Assembly: GCA_938004375.1 (NCBI GenBank)
Contig: CALKWH010000376.1
Span: 1 to 24,742 of the forward strand
DNA length: 24,742 nt
Reading direction: 5' to 3'
Source: an uncultured Pseudomonadota bacterium
GTDB taxonomy: Bacteria > Myxococcota_A > Polyangia > HGW-17
The position numbers and the translations under genes were made by a program. Positions 16,501 to 23,552 of the stretch are shown one piece after another; the first letter of the stretch is position 1, and every line of letters starts with the position of its first letter. The notes under the pieces are model-generated. The model did not search any database. It was not told the DNA's origin and saw only the letters and a program-made list of their open reading frames with translations.

Positions 16501-16680
16501 GTCGATCTCCTCGGGGGTGGCGCCCGGCCAGACCACCGAGACCCGGATCATGGGGTAGGTGATGTCCGGCAGGAAGTCCACCGGCATGGCGAGCAGGCTG
16601 ACGACGCCCAGCACGAGCAAGCCGGACAGGATCGCCAGGGCGGCGAACTTGCGGCGGAGGACGTGGGCGGTCAGGCGCAT
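13591..16680 (-). CDS. RND efflux permease, inner membrane (HAE1-like)
   Basis: A 1029-residue proton-driven transporter of the AcrB/MexB superfamily. It has the N-terminal helix (about 11-32), VDFLPDITYPMIRV, a first large periplasmic loop, helices from about 335 to 490, a second loop, and final helices from about 855. In helix 4 the relay segment is GVLLDNSIVVLEN: Asp400 is kept, while the second AcrB aspartate is Asn401. In helix 10 the AcrB lysine position appears to be Asn923 (AAAINDGVLIY). These changes also occur in some non-AcrB HAE1 members. The start lies 7 nt after the membrane fusion gene stop, with AAGGAA about 10 nt upstream. Last gene of the efflux operon; substrate unknown. 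Confidence 0.95.
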   Translation of the reverse strand: MRLTAHVLRRKFAALAILSGLLVLGVVSLLAMPVDFLPDITYPMIRVSVVWPGATPEEIDRSIADPLERQMASVDGVDTIETNIAESNYRLVLNFSYDSDVNVAFMDASAALGRVNRRLPEDIEPPLVAKMDPSQLPILQVAISSQAWDLTRLRTWAEDHLQKQLLSVPGVAGTDIVGGLRREIRVFLRPDALIKYRLTPAEIAARIAEENVELFAGRIIEGRRHWVVRTMGEVKDVADLRRVVLVNEAGARVTVADVADVQDASEDVRLYSRLNGQPAIKVNVTKQALANTVKVARDVTRKLEELRPDFPADVQLVVLEDQALYIEKAIDGVASSALGAAVLVVVTIFLFLGSLRHVLVLLLAIPVILLVNFGVMKLAGFSLNIFSLGGLVVALGVLLDNSIVVLENITRRRALAPHEPSHDLIPDAVGEVGPAVAAGTLSYLALFLPFLFVPGLTSLLFKELILVISAIVVISVGVAVTLTPMLADVLLRAPECGDGFFQRLFARVTAAYARSTAWFVRWRWAWLLVAIGLLFAGAHTWVALEGEFLPQIDDGRVAIRIRANPGTAAAELNEATLEVEKMLAAEPRVVSYFTVAGGMARGPFMVESSHDAEITLQLRSGGGRIGTMAWVTGFRKKLARFRWPGVRAMVNQQRIRGIRNLGSTDMELKIRGDDLEVLQRVSAQMVERLTRHPDFTNVQLSLDFTKPEYQVHLDREKCADLGLPVAQIAATLRTYLGGAVATSFRERGLQFDVRVSVPETRVRNAEDLRQFPVARRDGAQILLADVARVLPGTGPVEINREDQVKQVVITADTLGLTISEAQREVRDLMADVPMPPGVSWRIAGQAQMMREMQLDMLVILLFALFFAVIVLAVQFNDWKLPLLILLNLPVCLVGVLFALKLTAFPVGATVLIGMLIVVAAAINDGVLIYTFAEDLRKEGGITPDDAILQAAAVRLRPRVMTTLSTLVGFLPLALNLGGGNEMLQPMAVGAIGGLIMEFFVALYLMPVLYRFVYRSAVRVPDTTAIDGGQ

Positions 16681-16687
16681 CCTCAGC

Positions 16688-17965
16688 TCATTCCTTCCCC
16701 GGCTTCATGGGCCCAGAACCGGCCTGAACCCCCATCCCCGGGGCACCTCCGTTGGTCAGGACCTCCACGTCCTGCCCGTCCCGGTACTGGTCCGGGAGCT
16801 CGATGATCACCTCGCTTCCGGGCTCCAGGCCCTCGAGGACCTGCACCATCCCGGCGGCGACGTGCCCCACCTTCACGGGGGTGAGGCGGGTCTTCTTCTG
16901 CACCACCACGAAGACGCAGGGACCCCCGTTTCGGGTGAAGACCGCCGGCTCGGGCACCACGACCTGCGCGGCCAGCTCCTCGAACACCAGGCGTACCCGG
17001 GCGAACATGCCGGGGATCAGCCGCACGTCGGTGTGGAGCCGCGCCTCGACCCAGAGGACCCGGGTCCTCGGATCGAGGGTGGGGTGGACGCGCTCGACCA
17101 CACCCTCGAGCTCGCGGCCCGGGTGGGCGTCCAGGGAGACGAGCACCTTCTGCTTCGTGTTCACCGCCGCCGCCTGGCTCTCGGGCACCGAGAAGCGCAC
17201 GACCAACTGGCTCAGGTCCACGAGGTCCGCCAGGGGCGCCCGGGGCGAGGCGTTGTCCCCGGGGCGGGCGTACACCTTCGTGATCGTCCCGGAGAACGGC
17301 GCAACGACGCGGGTCTCCGCGTCCCGGCTGCGCGCAAGTTGGAGGCGGGCATGGGCCTCGAGCTCGGCCGCCTGGGACACGGCCAACTGGGTGCGCGTGG
17401 CCCCCTGCCGCCCGATCTTCAACTGGTTCTCCGCCGTCTCCAGCCGCGTCTTCGAGGACACGTACTCCAGCTCCGCCTTTTCGTAGACCTCCCGCGAGAC
17501 CGACCCGGCCTCGTAGAGTTTCTTGGCGCGGTCGCGGTCCTTCGTCGCGAAGTCCAGCTTCTCGCGGGCGGCGACCACTTCCTGCTCGAACTTGCGAACC
17601 TCCTCGGGGCGGTAGCCGGCCTGCAGATCCGCGTGGCGGGCCGCGGCGACGTAGTAGCCCTGACGCGCGATGTCGACCTCGCGCCGGTAGACCGCGCGAT
17701 CGACGGTGAACACCTCGTCGGTCTCCCGGAGCTCGTCCCCCTCCCGCCAGAAGCAGCAGGAGATCAGCCCCTCCACGTTGGCCGACAGCGTCACCGCCCG
17801 GGGGGCATACACCTCACCGGTGAGGGCGAGCGCCCGCACGAAGGGGGCCCGCTGCACGGCGTGGGTGCGCACGGGCACCGGCGGCCGTCGCTTCCCGGTC
17901 GCCTTTTCCTGGCCGGAGCAGGCGAACATCCCTGCCAGAAGCCAGCAGCACAAGGTCAGTCTCAT
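16688..17965 (-). CDS. RND efflux membrane fusion lipoprotein (periplasmic adaptor)
   Basis: A 425-residue adaptor linking the permease to the outer membrane channel. The signal peptide ends with MFAC (probable lipid cysteine 16). The usual order follows: barrel-sandwich half (about 45-90), alpha-helical hairpin rich in Glu, Arg and Ala (about 92-215), second half with VVAPFSGTITKVYARPGD, then beta-barrel and membrane-proximal domains to a Gly/Pro-rich tail. Two adjacent cysteines near residues 70-71 (LISCCFW) are unusual for this family. It starts 1 nt after the stop of the TolC-type gene, with GGGAGAG about 7 nt before the ATG, so the two are probably coupled. Confidence 0.94.
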   Translation of the reverse strand: MRLTLCCWLLAGMFACSGQEKATGKRRPPVPVRTHAVQRAPFVRALALTGEVYAPRAVTLSANVEGLISCCFWREGDELRETDEVFTVDRAVYRREVDIARQGYYVAAARHADLQAGYRPEEVRKFEQEVVAAREKLDFATKDRDRAKKLYEAGSVSREVYEKAELEYVSSKTRLETAENQLKIGRQGATRTQLAVSQAAELEAHARLQLARSRDAETRVVAPFSGTITKVYARPGDNASPRAPLADLVDLSQLVVRFSVPESQAAAVNTKQKVLVSLDAHPGRELEGVVERVHPTLDPRTRVLWVEARLHTDVRLIPGMFARVRLVFEELAAQVVVPEPAVFTRNGGPCVFVVVQKKTRLTPVKVGHVAAGMVQVLEGLEPGSEVIIELPDQYRDGQDVEVLTNGGAPGMGVQAGSGPMKPGKE

Positions 17966-17966
17966 T

Positions 17967-19337
17967 TCACAACTCTCCCGTCGCCAGGCGGTACTGCAGC
18001 CAGGCGATCCGCACCTCGGCGGACAGTTGGAGGACCCGCACCCGGGCGTCCAGGTAGGCGGCCTCGATGATCTGGAAATCCGTGAACGTGCTCTGCCCCA
18101 GCTCGACCTTCTTCTGCTCGAGCTCGAGGCTGGTCTTCGCCAGGATCAGGGCCTCCCCGGCGGTCCCGAGGCGGTCCCGGGCCGAGCGCAGGCAGGCCAG
18201 CGCCGTGCGGATCTCGAGCACGGCCGCGAGCTCGAGGGCGCGCAACTGCTCGACCTGCACCCGCAGGGCGGCGCGCTCCTGCTCCACCAGGTAATGCACG
18301 CGGCCGCCCTCGAACGGGGACCAGGCCAGCTCCAGGCCCACGTAGCCAGAGTTGCGCCAATGGCCGTCCTCGATGGGCCAGGCCGACAGATCCACGCGCT
18401 GCCCGAAGGATCCCGCCAGCGCCAACTGGGGCCACAGTTCGGCCTGCACGCCCAGGATCTTCGCCTGCTGGGAGGCCACGCGCAGGCGGGCGGCCTTCAG
18501 GTCCGGGCGCCGCGCCAGCAGGGCCTCGAAGTCCAGGCGTGCCTCGTCGGGGACGGCCCCCTCGGGAACCTCCGACGGCGGCTCGAGCTTCACCTCGACC
18601 GCGGCAGGCAGGCCGAGCAGGTGGAACAACTGCAGCAGGGCGAGCTCGGCCAGGGACGCCTCCTCGCGGGCGCGGTCCAGGACCTCGGCGGCCCGCACCT
18701 GGACCCGGGTGACGTCCAGCAGCGAGGCCTTGTCCTGATCCCGCAGCGCCTTCACGCGGGCGGCCTCGGCCTCGAGAGCCTTCGCGGAGGACGTCAGCGC
18801 GTCGGCCACCGCCCGGCGCCAGACGGCCTGGTAATAGGCCACCGCCACCAACTGGGTCACCGTCCGCTCGACCTGCCGGGCGTCCAGGCGCGCGGCCTCG
18901 ACGAGCTCCTGGGCCATGCGGACGCGCCACCAATCGCGGCCACCGGCGAACAGGTTCAGGGACACGGTGGCGTCCCAGGTGCCGAGCTCCTCGGCGGACA
19001 CGCTGGTGGGGGTCGTCCCCGAGGCGCTCGGTGAGGCGACCCGCTGGGGATCCAGGTAGCGGGCGGCGCGCCCGGTCAACCTCACCTGGGGCAGCGCAGG
19101 GGCGACCTGCTGCATGCGAACGGCTTCGGCCTGCTGCGCGAGAAAGCGCGCGGCCAGTGCCTGGGGGTTGCCGGACCGCGCGAGGCGGATCGCGGCCTCG
19201 AGGGTGAGCGTAGCGCCGGGGCGGACGGTCTCCCGGGGACCCAGGGAGAAGCCCGCGGGCACGGGATCCGGGCCTCGCCAGGGCAAGGGCGAGCACCCCG
19301 AAACGACCAGCAGCAGGACCAGCAGGGCGCTGCGCAT
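17967..19337 (-). CDS. TolC/NodT-type outer membrane factor lipoprotein
   Basis: A 456-residue outer membrane channel component. The signal peptide ends with the lipobox VSGC (lipid cysteine 15). Two long helical repeats rich in Ala, Glu, Arg and Leu follow: LTLEAAIRLARSGNPQALAA opens the first (about 44-63) and LDFEALLARRPDLKAARLRV opens the second. Strand regions such as WDATVSLNLFAGG and VGLELAWSPFEGGR match the two beta segments of TolC. The length fits the NodT group. It lies 3 nt after the Asp-box lipoprotein gene and 1 nt before the adaptor gene, giving a complete tripartite pump. Confidence 0.94.
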   Translation of the reverse strand: MRSALLVLLLVVSGCSPLPWRGPDPVPAGFSLGPRETVRPGATLTLEAAIRLARSGNPQALAARFLAQQAEAVRMQQVAPALPQVRLTGRAARYLDPQRVASPSASGTTPTSVSAEELGTWDATVSLNLFAGGRDWWRVRMAQELVEAARLDARQVERTVTQLVAVAYYQAVWRRAVADALTSSAKALEAEAARVKALRDQDKASLLDVTRVQVRAAEVLDRAREEASLAELALLQLFHLLGLPAAVEVKLEPPSEVPEGAVPDEARLDFEALLARRPDLKAARLRVASQQAKILGVQAELWPQLALAGSFGQRVDLSAWPIEDGHWRNSGYVGLELAWSPFEGGRVHYLVEQERAALRVQVEQLRALELAAVLEIRTALACLRSARDRLGTAGEALILAKTSLELEQKKVELGQSTFTDFQIIEAAYLDARVRVLQLSAEVRIAWLQYRLATGEL

Positions 19338-19340
19338 CGC

Positions 19341-20618
19341 TCAGTTCGTCCCGTACACCGGGAGGGCCTCGTAGATGACCCCCTCGATGGTGTCCCCGCC
19401 GGGGCCGTAGAAGACCACCAGCAGGTGCGTGTCATCGAGCTGGGCGAAGGAGGGATAGCCGCACTCGATGGCGCCGCAGTCGGCGATCCGCAGGGGGGCG
19501 CTCCAGGTGTCCCCCTCGTCGACCGAGTACATCATCGAGACCCACTCCTGGGTGAACTCGTCGTTGATCTCCCGAAAAGCCGAGAGCACGACGCCGTGGC
19601 TCGTCCGGAACAGGTCGGGGGCGTGCCCGACGAAGTCAAACGGACGCCAGGTACCCCAGGTCAGGCCACCGTCTTCGGAGACGGTCTGCGCCAGGTCACC
19701 CGGCGTGGAGGGCGTGGTGCCGTAGGCGGTGCGCACGTGCAGCAGCCAACGCCCGGAGGGCAGAATCAACAACGAGGGTTCCTGCAACCACACCGAGGGC
19801 ACAGCCCCGGGGAGCACCGGGCGCTCGTCCCAACTGACGCCCTCGTCGGAGCTGACGAACAGGGAGATCGTGGAGCGCAGGCAGGCGGCGATGTTGTTCA
19901 GGTTGAGGGCGTTGCCGCCGTAGTTGGGCAGGATCCACTGTCCCCCGTGCTCCACGAGGGGGGACGAGGAGGCATGCACGATCACCGGGTCGCCGTCGGC
20001 GTCCACCCAGCGTCCGTCCCCGTCGAGCCCGGCGCCGACCTCCAGTTGCATGGTCCCGGGGGTGATCTGCGCCGGCTCGCTCCAGGTCTCCCCGTCGTCC
20101 CCGGAGACGACCCGGAAGGTCTCATGGAGATAGACCGTGTCGGGACCGAAGCTCTGCCCGCGATACTGGAACCACGTCACCATCAACCGACCGTCCGAGA
20201 GCCGGGTGATCGACGGATCCCGGTCGTCCATGCCCGCCACGTCGACCAGGACCTCGGGTTCGGACCAGGTGCGACCGTCGGCGGTGCCCACCTGCTTCAG
20301 GATCCGACCGGTGGCGTCGACGTGGGTGTTCCCCTGCCGGTAGACCAGCAGCCACCGCCCGTCGGACAGGGGAGCCACGTCCGGGAACGCCAGGTGACCG
20401 GCGTCACCGGCGATGACGAAGCGCTCCAATTCCTGCAACTGGAGATCCACGGGCGGCTGGAAATTATTCACATTATTTTGATTGTTTACATTGCTCTGAT
20501 TGTTTTGGGCGTCGGCATCCGAATCCCCGTCCCCGAGAATGTCCGTAGATGGCTTCGTTGCCGAGTCGCAACCCAAGCAGAAGATGAAAGACATGATCAG
20601 GAAAAAGCAACAGCGCAT
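19341..20618 (-). CDS. Asp-box (BNR/sialidase-fold) lipoprotein
   Basis: A 425-residue exported lipoprotein with lipid cysteine 17 (CLGC), an Asp-rich then Asn-rich linker (about 28-54), and a six-bladed sialidase-type propeller. Five Asp-box motifs are clear: GTADGRTW (111-118), SGDDGETW (172-179), SSDEGVSW (256-263), SEDGGLTW (314-321) and SVDEGDTW (365-372). The Arg-Ile-Pro motif of true sialidases was not found, so sialidase activity should not be assumed. The start was set at the ATG before RCCFFL, with GGAG about 7 nt upstream, since the signal peptide begins there; the frame is open 17 codons further upstream. It heads the efflux operon, an unusual neighbour for a pump. Confidence 0.88.
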   Translation of the reverse strand: MRCCFFLIMSFIFCLGCDSATKPSTDILGDGDSDADAQNNQSNVNNQNNVNNFQPPVDLQLQELERFVIAGDAGHLAFPDVAPLSDGRWLLVYRQGNTHVDATGRILKQVGTADGRTWSEPEVLVDVAGMDDRDPSITRLSDGRLMVTWFQYRGQSFGPDTVYLHETFRVVSGDDGETWSEPAQITPGTMQLEVGAGLDGDGRWVDADGDPVIVHASSSPLVEHGGQWILPNYGGNALNLNNIAACLRSTISLFVSSDEGVSWDERPVLPGAVPSVWLQEPSLLILPSGRWLLHVRTAYGTTPSTPGDLAQTVSEDGGLTWGTWRPFDFVGHAPDLFRTSHGVVLSAFREINDEFTQEWVSMMYSVDEGDTWSAPLRIADCGAIECGYPSFAQLDDTHLLVVFYGPGGDTIEGVIYEALPVYGTN

Positions 20619-20828
20619 GTCCAGGCTCCGACGTCCCCGGGGTACCCCGGCGAAAACGCATACTATCACGGATATCCTGCAGGGGAAGCCGTTTTTGCGA
20701 TTGCATTCAAGATGAATCTTGGATACACCTTTTCGATCGGAAGTCCGGTGAACGGCTTCCTGTTTGACCTATGTCCCAAGGATGAGGGACATGGGCGGTC
20801 GACTGTTTTTCCTTGATCGAGGTGTTTC
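20619..20828. promoter_or_regulatory. Divergent intergenic region with small hairpin
   Basis: These 210 bases, AT-rich relative to the rest, separate the efflux operon from the second kinase. A perfect 7-bp inverted repeat, ATGTCCC (20771-20777) and GGGACAT (20786-20792), with an 8-nt loop lies 27 nt before the kinase ribosome site and could be an operator or RNA hairpin. No strong sigma-70 pair was recognised; TTGCAT (20701) with TACACC (20724) is poor. Confidence 0.45.
20819..20824 (+). promoter_or_regulatory. Shine-Dalgarno site (GAGGTG) pointing to an ATC start
   Basis: GAGGTG lies 4 nt before the ATC at 20829. Measured from GAGG the distance is 6 nt, within the usual range. No ATG, GTG or TTG occurs in the kinase frame between the in-frame stop at 20814 and the ATG at 20898. 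Confidence 0.55.
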
Positions 20829-23024
20829 ATCACAAATAGCGTCTTTCCCGTCCGGTTCGGCGACTATCTGCTGCTCGAGCGCATCAGCACCGGCGGCATG
20901 GCCGAGGTGTGCCTGGCGAAGTCCTTTGGCGTCGAGGGATTCCAGAAGACGGTGGCGATCAAGACCATCCTGCCGCACATCAGCGAGGACGAGAACTTCG
21001 TCATCATGTTCATCGACGAGGCCAAGATCGCGGCCCGCCTGCAGCACGCGAACATCTGCCAGGTCTTCGACTTCGGCAAGATCAGCGACGACTTCGGCGA
21101 GCACCTCTACCAGGTCATGGAGTACATCCCGGGCTTCTCCCTCAAGCACCTCGCCCGCACCTTCTGGGACAAGAAGCAGCAGGTGCCCGTGGGCGCCGCG
21201 CTGCACGTCATCGCGCGCGTCTGCGAGGGCCTCGACTACGCCCACGCCCTGCCCGACCGGGACGGACGACCCTTGGGCATCGTCCACCGCGACGTCACCC
21301 CCGCGAACATCCTGGTCTCCGTCGAGGGGGCGGTGAAACTGATCGACTTCGGCATCGCCAAGGCCGCCCAGCGCGAGACCAAGACCCAGGCCGGCATCGT
21401 CAAGGGCAAATTCGGATACATGACCCCCGAGCAATTGCAGGGCAAGACCCTCGACGGCCGCTCGGACATCTTCTCCCTGGGCGTCGGCCTCTGGGAGCTC
21501 CTGGCCGGGCGCATCCTGTTCAACGAGCCCAATGAGCTCGACAACCTGCGCAAGATCATGAACGGCGACTACCCGGACATTCGGGAGATCCGTGACGATC
21601 TGCCCGACGAGATCGCCGACGTGGTCATGAAGGCCCTGGCCCACGACCGAGAGCGGCGCTACCCGTCTGCCGAGGAGTTCGCCCAGGACATCAACCAGGC
21701 CGCCTTCAAGACCCGCAACTTCTGGAACACCACCAGCCTGGAGAAGTTCATCCGGGAGCACTTTCCCCGGGAGGTCGAGGCCGAAGCCGAGAAGCGCAGC
21801 AAGTACGCCGGGATCCGGAAGGAAGACTTCCTGAAATACCCGTCGGTCACCGACCTGGGCAAGCAGCGGCTCGAGGAGGCCGAGGAGCTAGACGCCGGGG
21901 ATCTGGAGCTCGAGGAGGCCGAGGAGCTCGAAGAGGTGGAAGACGATGACGAGGAGAGCGGACAGGACAGGACCGTGGTCTCCCGCGCGCCCCAGAAGAA
22001 GCCGGCCGCCCGCCCCGCCAGCCGCGAGGTCTCCGGCGTGACGCCCCCGGTCTCGCGCGAGGACGTGCGCTCCACCAACTTCTCGGGGTCCCTCGATCTC
22101 GACGCGCCCCGCCGGGAGGCCAACCGGCAGCAGTCCGCCGAGTATCCGACGTTCACCCTCGAACCCAAACCGCGCAAGGCCGATCCTCCGCCCGCGAACG
22201 AGGGTTTCAACCCGCGCGCCACCGGCGCGCCGGGGGCGGGGCAGGCGAACGCCGGTTACGCCGGCGCCAACACCGGGTTCCCGACGGCCAACGCCGGTTT
22301 CTCCGGCGCCAACACCGGGTTCCCGACGGCCAACGCCGGTTTCTCCGGCGCCAACGCCGGGTTTCCCACCGGCGAGCAGGATTATCCGGCCTATCTGTCA
22401 CCCTACGGGGAGCTGTCCGCCCAGAACAATTCCTTCATCAACGAGCCCTCGATGCCCCCCGAGGAGAGCTTCGCGGACGAGACCGCCGCCTACCGTCCCG
22501 GCAGCGCCCCCTCGATGCCCGCCCAGGGCTACTACGGTGAGGACGGCCAGTGGTACCCCTACACGCAGTCCCAGCAGGTCCAGGGCTACTACGGCGAGGA
22601 CGGCCAGTGGTATCCCTATACCCAGCAGCAGCAACAGACCCAGGGTTATTACGGCGAGGACGGTCAGTGGTATCCCTACACGCCCGCCCACGATCAGGGC
22701 TACTACGGCGAGGACGGCCGGTGGTATCCCTACGACCAGCAGCAGCAACAGCAACCCCAGGGCTACTACGGCGAGGACGGTCAGTGGTACTCCTACGACC
22801 AGCAGCAACAGCAACCCCAGGGCTACTACGGCGAGGACGGCCAGTGGTACCCCTACGACCAGCCGCAGCAACCCCAGGGCTACTACGGCGAAGACGGTCA
22901 GTGGCACGCGTATCCCAATCCCTACTATCAGAGCACCCATTCCTACCCGGACTACAGTTATCCCGACCACAGCCGGCCGGACCTCCCCGGCATGACGCCT
23001 CCCCTGCCACCCAAAAAACGCTGA
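20829..23024 (+). CDS. Ser/Thr protein kinase with Tyr/Gly/Gln-rich repeat tail, probable ATC start
   Basis: A 731-residue kinase if read from ATC at 20829. From there the N-terminus is TNSVFPVRFGDYLLLERIS, followed by the glycine loop TGGMAEV; the first ATG (20898) lies inside that loop and would remove strand beta-1, so it is unlikely to be the true start. Motifs are Lys45 in VAIK, HRDVTPAN (153-160, Asp155), DFG (173-175) and TPE in place of APE (200-201). An acidic Glu-rich stretch (about 347-378) follows, then a Pro/Arg linker, Asn-Ala-Gly-Phe repeats (about 479-513) and seven GYYGEDGQW repeats (567-695) with Gln runs. No transmembrane helix is seen, so it is probably cytoplasmic. An undetected indel is the other explanation for the missing start codon. 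Confidence 0.88.
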   Translation: MTNSVFPVRFGDYLLLERISTGGMAEVCLAKSFGVEGFQKTVAIKTILPHISEDENFVIMFIDEAKIAARLQHANICQVFDFGKISDDFGEHLYQVMEYIPGFSLKHLARTFWDKKQQVPVGAALHVIARVCEGLDYAHALPDRDGRPLGIVHRDVTPANILVSVEGAVKLIDFGIAKAAQRETKTQAGIVKGKFGYMTPEQLQGKTLDGRSDIFSLGVGLWELLAGRILFNEPNELDNLRKIMNGDYPDIREIRDDLPDEIADVVMKALAHDRERRYPSAEEFAQDINQAAFKTRNFWNTTSLEKFIREHFPREVEAEAEKRSKYAGIRKEDFLKYPSVTDLGKQRLEEAEELDAGDLELEEAEELEEVEDDDEESGQDRTVVSRAPQKKPAARPASREVSGVTPPVSREDVRSTNFSGSLDLDAPRREANRQQSAEYPTFTLEPKPRKADPPPANEGFNPRATGAPGAGQANAGYAGANTGFPTANAGFSGANTGFPTANAGFSGANAGFPTGEQDYPAYLSPYGELSAQNNSFINEPSMPPEESFADETAAYRPGSAPSMPAQGYYGEDGQWYPYTQSQQVQGYYGEDGQWYPYTQQQQQTQGYYGEDGQWYPYTPAHDQGYYGEDGRWYPYDQQQQQQPQGYYGEDGQWYSYDQQQQQPQGYYGEDGQWYPYDQPQQPQGYYGEDGQWHAYPNPYYQSTHSYPDYSYPDHSRPDLPGMTPPLPPKKR
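22263..22367 (+). repeat. 42-base tandem repeat, two exact copies plus a partial
   Basis: Units at 22263-22304 and 22305-22346 are identical, and a diverged half copy runs to 22367. Each unit encodes 14 residues of the form GANTGFPTANAGFS inside the kinase linker. Exact identity implies recent duplication; the unit length keeps the frame. Confidence 0.92.
22527..22913 (+). repeat. Seven GYYGEDGQWYPY repeats at the kinase C-terminus
   Basis: Units start at 22527, 22584, 22644, 22698, 22761, 22821 and 22878, spaced 54-63 bases apart. The GYYGEDG core is unchanged in all seven; Gln is Arg once and the last unit reads WHAY. Spacers are mostly Gln with Thr, Pro or Asp. Length variation falls in the Gln spacers. 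Confidence 0.95.
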
Positions 23025-23171
23025 TTCCTTCACCCGAAGCGGTCAGATTCCATCGGATTCCGTGATCGAACGACGCCGTCGCCGTGGAACACCCCGCGAC
23101 GAACCCGGATTCTTATGGGATTCCATCCTGGCATGGGGCTTGCGAAGGCACGGTCACGGGAGGAGGAACCC
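23025..23171 (+). promoter_or_regulatory. Region upstream of the recA operon with paired GATTC repeats
   Basis: GATTC occurs at 23046, 23056, 23108 and 23119, that is two pairs spaced 10 and 11 bases, about one helical turn. GATTCCATC appears exactly twice (23046 and 23119). No E. coli-type (CTGT-N8-ACAG) or Gram-positive-type (GAAC-N4-GTTC) LexA box was seen. No clear -35/-10 pair was recognised. Confidence 0.3.
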
Positions 23172-23552
23172 ATGCAGGTCATGCCCCTGGTCATCGAAAT
23201 GCTCCGGCAGGTCGAGCTTCGCAACCAACGACATCCGATGCGCCTCTACGGAACGCTCGCCCGAGGAGCCGTCTGGTCCTGCCTCGACAAGATGGCCTGG
23301 GCCATGCCGGACCTCGCGCGGATCCTCCGTTGGGGGGTGGAGCGGCGCCTGATCGGCCGGGCCGAGGCCCGCAGGCTGTGGCGGCTCGTCCACCTGGCCG
23401 TCGAAGCGGGCGCCGCGGCGCCGGTCCTCCCGTCACGCAGTCCGCCCCCGGCGGCCCTGCGGACCGAACTGCACGTGTTGCACGGCCTCGCCAGGCCGTG
23501 GCAGGAGTGGGCCACCGAACCAATCGAACGCAACCAGGAGGAATCCAGATGA
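23172..23552 (+). CDS. Unknown 126-residue protein overlapping recA
   Basis: A small protein without signal peptide, rich in Arg, Ala, Leu and Trp and predicted helical (for example [17 protein letters not shown] and [20 protein letters not shown]), followed by a Pro/Ser linker (about 85-95) and a Trp-containing basic end. No family was recognised. The ATG has AGGAGGAA about 3-6 nt upstream, the best ribosome site in the window, and was preferred over an ATG 19 codons earlier for that reason. Its stop overlaps the recA start as ATGA, so the two are very likely translated together. A recA-linked regulator or repair accessory is an inference from position only. Confidence 0.75.
   Translation: MQVMPLVIEMLRQVELRNQRHPMRLYGTLARGAVWSCLDKMAWAMPDLARILRWGVERRLIGRAEARRLWRLVHLAVEAGAAAPVLPSRSPPPAALRTELHVLHGLARPWQEWATEPIERNQEESR

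Noticed and set aside
20764..21336. 190-residue Ser/Arg-rich plus-strand frame at the kinase start
   Set aside because: It overlaps the kinase in another frame and encodes no domain. Its ATG at 20791 was considered as the true kinase start with a frameshift, but the ATC start explains the data without an indel.
23025..23171. LexA box before the recA operon
   Set aside because: Neither CTGT-N8-ACAG nor GAAC-N4-GTTC is present; only the GATTC pairs remain as a weak candidate.
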